DNA from: Lachnospiraceae bacterium
GTDB taxonomy: Bacteria; Bacillota; Clostridia; Lachnospirales; Lachnospiraceae
Direction: 5' to 3'
DNA: 64,000 nucleotides
NCBI GenBank assembly: GCA_015056945.1
Contig: SVFH01000008.1
Location: 1-64,000, forward strand
Both the position numbers and the translations under genes were made by a program. Position 1 is the stretch's first letter, and every line of letters starts with the position of its first letter. Below are positions 55,151-64,000 of the stretch, piece by piece. Below the pieces are notes generated by a model. It made no database searches and had not been told where the DNA came from. It was given only the letters and a program-made list of their open reading frames with translations.

Positions 55151-55885
55151 ATGGGACAGGGAATCCTGTTGTCCACTGATTCTAATATCGATTTCATGAT
55201 ACACGGAGTCTTCTCGTACAAGATTTTTGGACAGGAAGTGTGGATAACAACCTCGCATATTTGTCTGCTGATTGTGGTATGCGCACTTATTCTCTTTTTC
55301 ATAGCCGGAGGAATGGTGTTTCGCCGTGCCAAGGAAATTCCGGGACCGCTCCAGTGCGCGCTGGAGATGGCGGTTGAATTTCTGGATAACATCTCAATGG
55401 ATGCTCTTGGCAAGCGCGGAAAAGGATTTCGGAATTACGTCGGTGTGCTTTTTATCTTTATCCTGTTTTCCAATATTTCTGGATTGCTCGGATTAAGACC
55501 GCCCACAGCTGATTACGGTGTGACGTTGCCGCTTGGTATCATTACGTTTACACTGATTCATATTAACAAATTCCGATTCAATTCCATACCGTCTATTTGG
55601 AAAGATATGTGTTCGCCATTGCCACCTTGGTTGCCGCTTTGGCTTCCGATTAACGTAATCAGTGATATCGCGGTGCCGATTTCACTTTCACTGCGTTTGT
55701 TTGCGAACGTGTTGTCAGGAACCGTAATGATGGCACTGGTGTATGGTCTGCTTCAGTGGTTTGCACTTGCATGGCCGGCAGCATTGCATGTTTATTTCGA
55801 CCTGTTTTCGGGGGCAATCCAGACATACGTATTCTGTATGTTGACGGTAACGTATATCTCGAATTCAATCGGCGACGAAGAGTAA
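55151..55885 (+). CDS. atpB: F-type ATP synthase subunit a
   Basis: A 244-residue membrane stator protein forming the ion half-channels against the c-ring. The essential Arg is in PISLSLRLFANVLSG and the last helix ends AIQTYVFCMLTVTYISNS. GGAGGTAAA lies before the ATG. Confidence 0.95.
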   Translation: MGQGILLSTDSNIDFMIHGVFSYKIFGQEVWITTSHICLLIVVCALILFFIAGGMVFRRAKEIPGPLQCALEMAVEFLDNISMDALGKRGKGFRNYVGVLFIFILFSNISGLLGLRPPTADYGVTLPLGIITFTLIHINKFRFNSIPSIWKDMCSPLPPWLPLWLPINVISDIAVPISLSLRLFANVLSGTVMMALVYGLLQWFALAWPAALHVYFDLFSGAIQTYVFCMLTVTYISNSIGDEE

Positions 55886-55924
55886 AAGAAATGAATTTTA
55901 TTGTAAAAGAAAACAATTTTTTAG

Positions 55925-56191
<267 letters not shown>

Positions 56192-56267
56192 GCTTTGACC
56201 GGACTGCGCCGTATGATGGATGCAGTATTTGGAAAGGTAAGCGAATTGAACAGAGGGAGGCAACATT

Positions 56268-56828
56268 TTGAACACAATAGAGAATATGAACTTCATGTTG
56301 TCGGGCAACGATATATCCAGATTGTTTGATTTGGATTTTCAGTTATTGCATGATTCCGTGCTTACACTGATTGCTGTGTTTGTGTTGTTTCTGGCAGGTT
56401 CGTTTTTCTTCTTTAATCCGGCACGTAAGTTTCTGGAGAAGAGAAAAGAAGGAATCGCAAACGACATTTTAGCAGCAAAAGAGGATAAAGAAGAAGCTGC
56501 CCGTTTGAAAGAAGAATATGAAGCTAAATTAAGCGGTGTGGATGCACAGGTACAGGAGATTCTCGCTGATGCCCGTCAGAAAGCGCTTGCGAATGAAAAC
56601 AGAATTATTGGTGAGGCACGTGAGGAAGCAGGCCGTATTGTAGAACGCGCAAATCACGAAGCTGAGCTTGAAAAGCAGAAAGTTGCTGATGAAGTGAAGC
56701 AGGAAGTGATTAACGTTGCGGCTGCCATGGCAGGAAAAATTGTTTCTGCAAATATGGATGATGCGACTCAGGAACGTCTCTTAAATGACACATTGAAGGA
56801 AATGGGTGAGAGCACATGGCTAAGCTAG
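56268..56828 (+). CDS. atpF: F-type ATP synthase subunit b
   Basis: A 186-residue stator stalk protein: one N-terminal transmembrane helix (about residues 24-45) and a long charged helix (KEEAARLKEEYEAKLSG...). The start appears to be TTG 56268 with GGGAGG 7 bases upstream; no ATG with a better site exists near. It overlaps atpH by 13 bases. Confidence 0.92.
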   Translation: MNTIENMNFMLSGNDISRLFDLDFQLLHDSVLTLIAVFVLFLAGSFFFFNPARKFLEKRKEGIANDILAAKEDKEEAARLKEEYEAKLSGVDAQVQEILADARQKALANENRIIGEAREEAGRIVERANHEAELEKQKVADEVKQEVINVAAAMAGKIVSANMDDATQERLLNDTLKEMGESTWLS

Positions 56829-57364
56829 TATCCGCAACATATGGCGAGGCGTTGTTTGAACTTGCGAAAGAAGAGAACAAGGTGCTCGCGTTACTGGAAG
56901 AAGTTACCGCTTTGCGCACAATTCTGACAGAAAATACAGAATTCGGAATTTTACTGGCGAATCCCAAGGTTTCCAAAGAAGAATGTATTGCGATTGTACG
57001 TAATGTATTCGAAGGAAAAATCAGCAAAGAGCTGATGGGATTTCTGGAATTGCTTTTGCAGAAAGGCCGTTACAATGAACTGATGCCGATTCTTGACTAT
57101 TTTATCGACAGGGTAAAAGAAGCTGAGAAGATTGGTACGGCGTATGTTACGACTGCGGTTGCCTTAGATGAAAAGCAAAAGGGTGCAATTGAAGCGAAGC
57201 TTTTGGAAACAACTTCTTACCGTAAAATTGAAATTGAGTACACTGTTGATGAAAGTCTGATCGGAGGTATGGTGATACGCATCAGAGACCGTGTTGTTGA
57301 CAGCAGTGTCAGGACAAAGCTGGAAAAGATGCAGCGTATGTTATCTGAGGTTCAGCTTGTATAA
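56816..57364 (+). CDS. atpH: F-type ATP synthase subunit delta
   Basis: A 182-residue peripheral stalk protein (OSCP). Typical are the N-terminal SATYGEALFELAKEENK and C-terminal YTVDESLIGGMVIRIRDRVVDSSVRTKLEKM. Its ATG lies inside the end of atpF, so translation is probably coupled. Confidence 0.94.
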   Translation: MAKLVSATYGEALFELAKEENKVLALLEEVTALRTILTENTEFGILLANPKVSKEECIAIVRNVFEGKISKELMGFLELLLQKGRYNELMPILDYFIDRVKEAEKIGTAYVTTAVALDEKQKGAIEAKLLETTSYRKIEIEYTVDESLIGGMVIRIRDRVVDSSVRTKLEKMQRMLSEVQLV

Positions 57365-57372
57365 AAAAATAA

Positions 57373-58899
<1,527 letters not shown>

Positions 58900-58970
58900 G
58901 GTAGTGCGTGCGGCAGGTGCACATGCGGCATCTGTTGCGATACCTGCATGAAAATTGGAGGATAGTTGAT

Positions 58971-59834
58971 ATGGCCTCAATGAGAGATATCAAAAGGCGT
59001 AGGGAGAGTGTCAGCAGTACACAGCAGATTACGAAGGCAATGAAGCTTGTTTCTACCGTTAAACTGCAGCGTGCAAAGACAAGAGCTCTTCAGGCGAAAA
59101 CATATTTCAATTGCATGTATTATACTGTGACAAGTCTTTTAGCCAAAGCGAAGAATTTGGATCAACCGTATACACAGAAACAGGAATCGACCAGAAAGGC
59201 AGTTATTTTACTGACTTCAAACAGAGGTCTTGCCGGCGGATATAATTCCAATATGGTGAAATTGATTACGCAGGGAGACTTTGCCAAGGAAGATCTTGAT
59301 ATCTATGCAGTTGGAAAAAAAGGACGGGAAGCATTGGAACGTCGCGGCTATACAATCAAAGCCGATTATTCCGAGCTTGCCGATGGATTTGAATACGCAG
59401 ATGCAATCAAAATCAGCAATCAGTTGGTGAAATCATATGAGAATGGTGAAATCGGAGAGATTTATCTTGCATATACCGATTATAAGAATACGGTAACGCA
59501 TATCCCGACGCTGATGAAACTTTTACCTATTTTACCGGAAGATTTTGTTCCGGAAGAGGGTATGGCAGAGGATAATCTCCTTATGAATTTTGAGCCGGGA
59601 GATGAAGAAGCTTTGAAGATGATTATTCCCAAATATATGACAAGCCTGATTCATGGTGCTATGATTGAAGCGCATGCCAGTGAAAACGGCGCGAGAATGC
59701 AGGCGATGGATAATGCAACCAATAATGCTGAAGAGATGATTTCCGGATTAACGCTTATGTACAACAGAGCGCGACAGGGAAGCATTACCCAGGAACTGAC
59801 AGAAATTATTGCAGGTGCGGAAGCAATTTCGTAA
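58971..59834 (+). CDS. atpG: F-type ATP synthase subunit gamma
   Basis: A 287-residue central rotor shaft. The N terminus MASMRDIKRRRESVSSTQQITKAMKLVSTVKLQRAK and C terminus MYNRARQGSITQELTEIIAGAEAI are classical. I chose ATG 58971 with GGAGG upstream; the frame is open back to 58908 but those 21 residues do not belong to the family. The 71-base gap after atpA has no other feature. Confidence 0.96.
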   Translation: MASMRDIKRRRESVSSTQQITKAMKLVSTVKLQRAKTRALQAKTYFNCMYYTVTSLLAKAKNLDQPYTQKQESTRKAVILLTSNRGLAGGYNSNMVKLITQGDFAKEDLDIYAVGKKGREALERRGYTIKADYSELADGFEYADAIKISNQLVKSYENGEIGEIYLAYTDYKNTVTHIPTLMKLLPILPEDFVPEEGMAEDNLLMNFEPGDEEALKMIIPKYMTSLIHGAMIEAHASENGARMQAMDNATNNAEEMISGLTLMYNRARQGSITQELTEIIAGAEAIS

Positions 59835-59843
59835 TACTGATAA

Positions 59844-61277
<1,434 letters not shown>

Positions 61278-61291
61278 GAACGGTGGCTATC

Positions 61292-61696
61292 ATGAGTGAC
61301 AATAATCGTTTTTTGTTAAAAGTAATTACACCTGAGCGTGTATTTTATGATGGTGAGGTTTCCATGGTAGAATTCAATACCACAGAAGGAGAAATCGGTA
61401 TTTACAAAAACCATATTCCTACGACTGTGATTGTCGAACCGGGTATCTTAACCATCACCGAAGAAGAAGGGCCGAAGAATGCAGCGTTGCATGCGGGTTT
61501 TGCAGAAATCCTGCCGGATTCCGTTGTGATTCTTGCTGAAATTGTGGAATGGCCTTCAGAAATTGATTTAGAACGTGCGGAACGCGCCAAGGAACGAGCT
61601 GAGGAACGTATTTCGCAGAAAGAAGATAAGACAGATATGGACAGAGCGCATGTGGCTTTGAAGAAAGCAATTTGTCGAATTAATACACTCAAATAA
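61292..61696 (+). CDS. atpC: F-type ATP synthase subunit epsilon
   Basis: A 134-residue rotor protein that can inhibit ATP hydrolysis: beta-sandwich (residues 1-85, LLKVITPERVFYDGEVSMVEFNTTEGEIGI) and a two-helix C-terminal arm (LERAERAKERAEERI). Start either ATG 61292 or GTG 61283; I prefer the ATG. Last gene of the operon. Confidence 0.94.
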   Translation: MSDNNRFLLKVITPERVFYDGEVSMVEFNTTEGEIGIYKNHIPTTVIVEPGILTITEEEGPKNAALHAGFAEILPDSVVILAEIVEWPSEIDLERAERAKERAEERISQKEDKTDMDRAHVALKKAICRINTLK

Positions 61697-61707
61697 GACA
61701 TATCCTA

Positions 61708-61741
61708 ACCCCGGGGCTGTTTCCACAGCCCCGGGGTTTTT
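61708..61741 (+). terminator. Terminator of the ATP synthase operon
   Basis: ACCCCGGGGCTGT / ACAGCCCCGGGGT with a 4- to 5-base loop and five T: a very stable hairpin. Confidence 0.95.
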
Positions 61742-61907
61742 GTCTTGCATCCCCCCCCTTTCTGCTCGCCGCCGCTTTCTTCGGATTCCTTTGGAACACG
61801 CTTTCGCTCGTTGAATACGTAACGGTACTAAATTTGCATATCTGCTCATTAAGTACCGGCGCAAGGAAATAAGCGTTAGAAGGTTACACAATTTATGGAA
61901 ATTATGC
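61742..61907. other. Non-coding stretch with C-run and inverted repeat
   Basis: After the atp terminator, a run of nine C (61750s) and an inverted repeat CGGTACT / AGTACCG about 30 bases apart (around 61826-61858). No gene is seen. The phrase GCGCAAGGAAAT is faintly like the core of repeat A but the hairpins are absent. Confidence 0.4.
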
Positions 61908-61946
61908 TTGACAAGGAATGATATATAATATATGTTATATAACATA
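61908..61946 (+). promoter_or_regulatory. Promoter and palindromic operator of the TetR gene
   Basis: TTGACA (61908-61913), 17-base spacer, TATGTT (61931-61936). A perfect 16-base palindrome TATGTTATATAACATA (61931-61946) overlaps the -10, a usual layout for TetR self-repression. Confidence 0.7.
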
Positions 61947-61968
61947 AGATATGTAAAGGAGAATCCAA

Positions 61969-62553
61969 ATGCCGCCGAAAGCCAAAATAACCAAAGAGAT
62001 GATTGTAGAGACCGCTTTTCAGATAGCAAGAGAAGAAGGAGCGGACAAGATTACTGTCAGAAGTATTGCAGAACGATTGAATTGCTCCACGCAACCGGTG
62101 TTGTATTATTTTGCAAGCATTGATGGAATAAAGAAGGCTGTTTATGAGAAGACAGATGAGTTTCATACAGAATATATCATGCAGGAGAACCCTGCCTGCG
62201 AAGATCCTTTTATGGAATTTGGATTGAAATATATCAGGTTTGCCATGGAGGAGAGAAATTTGTTTAAATTATTGTTCCAGTCCGATGTCTTTTCGGGAGC
62301 AGGAATCCTTGATTTACTGGAAAGCGAAGGTCTGGAGCCTTTTTATGCGGGCTTGCAGGAAGAAGCTGATTTGTCAAAGGAAGAAGCCAAGGAAGTCTTT
62401 GCAATATTGTTTATCTATGTGCATGGTTATGCCAGTCTCTTTGCTAATAACAGTATGTGCTACGATGAGGATAAGATTAAGGATGGTTTGGCGAAAACAT
62501 TCTATGGTGCAATCGGCGCAGTGAAAGGAGAAACGGATGAAGAAGTTATTTGA
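61969..62553 (+). CDS. TetR/AcrR-family transcriptional regulator
   Basis: A 194-residue repressor. The N-terminal helix-turn-helix (about 9-55: ITKEMIVETAFQIAREEGADKITVRSIAERLNCSTQPVLYYFASIDG) matches TetR. The ligand domain is not diagnostic. It likely controls itself and the protease gene that it overlaps by 17 bases. AAAGGAGAA lies 8 bases upstream of the ATG. Confidence 0.9.
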   Translation: MPPKAKITKEMIVETAFQIAREEGADKITVRSIAERLNCSTQPVLYYFASIDGIKKAVYEKTDEFHTEYIMQENPACEDPFMEFGLKYIRFAMEERNLFKLLFQSDVFSGAGILDLLESEGLEPFYAGLQEEADLSKEEAKEVFAILFIYVHGYASLFANNSMCYDEDKIKDGLAKTFYGAIGAVKGETDEEVI

Positions 62554-63238
62554 GAAACATGAAACAATCGCCTGTATCGGGTTGATTATTATTTATGTGG
62601 CAGTGAGTTCTGTAGGTTTGAATTTATGGGGAACGACAGATTACAGATTGGCAATCGTCAATACTATTTTTTCTGTCCTGGTATTGGCTTTCGTGATTGG
62701 CCTGAAAAGAGTATCTTTTTACGGATTAAGAAAGCCGGAACACGCAGGGAAATGCCTGTATTTCATTCCGCTTGCATTGTTTATTGCATTGCAGTTCAGA
62801 GGGGGAATCACTATAGAGAATACGCCGGCTGAAATAATATGCCATGTGATTGTCATGCTGAATGTCGGATTCCTGGAAGAAATGATTTTTCGTGGATTTT
62901 TATTTAGAATGATGGAAAAGACAAACGTAAAAAGTGCAATCATCGTCAGTGCTTTGACGTTCGGCATGGGACACATCGTGAATCTTCTGAATGGGGAAGA
63001 TTTGATTCCAACTTTGATGCAGGTGCTTTATGCGACAGCAATCGGCTATTTGCTGGTTATCATTTTTTGTAAAACCAAGTCACTCGTTCCTTGCATCATC
63101 ATGCATGGTGTATTCAATGCATCTTCGATTGTAGGTGGAGCAAATGACTGGTCAATTTATCTGGTGACGGCCATTTATGTGATTATCGGATTTGGTTATG
63201 CATTCTATATTCAGCGCTGTATTCATCATAAAAGTTGA
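62537..63238 (+). CDS. CPBP-family intramembrane metalloprotease
   Basis: A 233-residue protein with about seven transmembrane segments. The CPBP (Abi) motifs are present: EEMIFRGFLF (EExxxR), FGMGHIVN and HGVFNASS with the metal-binding His residues. Family members process prenylated proteins or confer bacteriocin immunity; the target here is unknown. It starts inside the end of the TetR gene and is probably under its control. Confidence 0.9.
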   Translation: MKKLFEKHETIACIGLIIIYVAVSSVGLNLWGTTDYRLAIVNTIFSVLVLAFVIGLKRVSFYGLRKPEHAGKCLYFIPLALFIALQFRGGITIENTPAEIICHVIVMLNVGFLEEMIFRGFLFRMMEKTNVKSAIIVSALTFGMGHIVNLLNGEDLIPTLMQVLYATAIGYLLVIIFCKTKSLVPCIIMHGVFNASSIVGGANDWSIYLVTAIYVIIGFGYAFYIQRCIHHKS

Positions 63239-63263
63239 TTTTTTTACATAATCAGTTTATTCT

Positions 63264-63303
63264 AATAAATAGGGTATATGTGAAAGAGCATACCCTATTT
63301 ATT
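63264..63303 (+). terminator. Terminator after the CPBP protease gene
   Basis: AATAAATAGGGTAT / ATACCCTATTTATT with a 12-base loop, followed by a T-run just before the next gene. Confidence 0.85.
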
Positions 63304-63324
63304 GTTTTTTACGGAGAATGAAGA

Positions 63325-64000
63325 ATGGAACAGCAGTGGCAGGATTTCAGTGATAAAGTGAATAGTCGCTTAAATGCTTCCTTGAAAGAAGCGATTTTTA
63401 GTAATCCTCGGAGTAAGACACAGACGGTCAGCAAAAGGAAAGTCAGACCGGTGCTTCTGAAGGGGGAGCTCTGTTTTCAGGTAAGCTCTTATGAAGGGAA
63501 ACAGGTAAAGCATGAGAATCTGAATGCAGACGAAGCGACAAAGAAGGCGCTTATCTGGATGCAGGAAGAATTTAAACAGTTGGAGATTCATAACGAGGAT
63601 TCCACACTTATTTGCCTGACGAATAAGAAGGGTACGCTTACCATGAAGGTGAAGAAAAGTGCAGAGACATCACAACGTATAGACGAGGATAAATTTGCAC
63701 ATAATAGAAGAAAGAAATACCTTTTGCCGGATACGGTGGCGATTCCATTTCTTGTAGATTTGGGAGTGCAGACCAAAGAAGGCAGAATCATCAATTCCGC
63801 GTATGATAAGTTCAAGCAAATCAATCGTTTTCTGGAATTTATTGAGGATATTTTACCTGCACTGGAAGGAGAAGAAAGAATCAGGATCCTTGATTTTGGT
63901 TGCGGTAAATCGTATCTGACTTTTGCCATCTATCATTATCTGCATGAAATTTGCGGGAAGGACGTGGAGATTACAGGTCTTGACTTAAAGGCAGATGTAA
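63325..64000 (+). CDS. SAM-dependent methyltransferase, N-terminal part (cut by window end)
   Basis: The frame from ATG 63325 (GGAG 8 bases upstream) stays open to the end of the window, 225 codons so far. After a variable N-terminal part of about 150 residues comes a conserved segment (NRRKKYLLPDTVAIPFLVDLGV; AYDKFKQINRFLEFIEDIL) and then a Rossmann methyltransferase motif I, ILDFGCGKSYLTFAIYHYL, and GLDLKADV. Proteins of this type in Firmicutes are usually about 390 residues and are annotated only as class I methyltransferases. The substrate is unknown. Confidence 0.85.
   Translation, partial: MEQQWQDFSDKVNSRLNASLKEAIFSNPRSKTQTVSKRKVRPVLLKGELCFQVSSYEGKQVKHENLNADEATKKALIWMQEEFKQLEIHNEDSTLICLTNKKGTLTMKVKKSAETSQRIDEDKFAHNRRKKYLLPDTVAIPFLVDLGVQTKEGRIINSAYDKFKQINRFLEFIEDILPALEGEERIRILDFGCGKSYLTFAIYHYLHEICGKDVEITGLDLKADV

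Noticed and set aside
61742-61907. Further copy of repeat A after the atp terminator
   Set aside because: Position fits the pattern and GCGCAAGGAAAT is reminiscent, but the opening and closing hairpins and the GCTCCGC core are missing.

Overview
The window reads as chromosomal DNA of a low-GC, anaerobic, Gram-positive member of the Clostridia, most likely Lachnospiraceae. The signs are a T-box leader, AGGAGG-type ribosome binding sites throughout, a pyruvate formate-lyase pair, small family proteins such as DUF951, a MecA adaptor, a YesMN-type two-component system next to a ChvE/Mms sugar ABC transporter, a GH127 glycosidase, and large secreted BspA/DUF285-type surface proteins. No rRNA, tRNA, prophage or CRISPR array was seen. 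Species-level identity cannot be read from the sequence alone.

Layout. 1-6.4 kb: a 1885-residue secreted repeat protein and a decayed leucine-rich lipoprotein. 6.4-8.6 kb: a T-box leader, a block of dispersed structured repeats, a Trp-containing small ORF and an orphan trpB. 8.7-19.7 kb: mostly co-directional housekeeping genes (YihY, two membrane-tethered proteins of which one ends in a toxin-nuclease-like domain, DinB, a thioesterase, NlpC/P60, RsmF-type methyltransferase, ArgC, PlsC, a PflX-like radical SAM protein, a permease and two ~60-residue proteins). 20.5-24.2 kb: a second large surface protein. 24.3-32.4 kb: the replication/ribosome cluster rpsF-ssb-rpsR ... gdpP-rplI-dnaB, split by a Sir2 deacylase and a GH127 enzyme. 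32.6-35.9 kb, minus strand: ferredoxin, pflA, pflB. 36.2-45.6 kb: a sugar sensing and uptake system (membrane-anchored binding protein, histidine kinase, response regulator, two lipoprotein binding proteins, ATPase, permease). 45.6-54.3 kb: a DUF1858 protein, MecA, a run of cell-wall genes (GH18, amidase, SleB-like hydrolase), threonylcarbamoyl-AMP synthase, RpiB and dCMP deaminase. 54.4-61.7 kb: a complete F-type ATP synthase operon. 61.9-64 kb: a TetR regulator with a CAAX protease, and the start of a methyltransferase.

The most unusual content is not protein coding. Two families of dispersed, strongly hairpin-forming repeats (called A and B here) occur at three loci each. Copies differ by paired, base-pair-preserving changes. 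All three A copies start within 5 bases after the T-tract of an intrinsic terminator. All B copies carry a GTAG tetranucleotide at the foot of a small hairpin, as known REP elements do, and at one locus that hairpin unit is tandemly triplicated with a 64-base period between the T-box terminator and trpB. The same locus has a 38-codon ORF with three Trp codons whose stop codon overlaps the trpB start, suggesting a second layer of tryptophan sensing downstream of the T-box. The ATP synthase c subunit carries the residue pattern of sodium-binding rings, which would tie the operon to a sodium economy.
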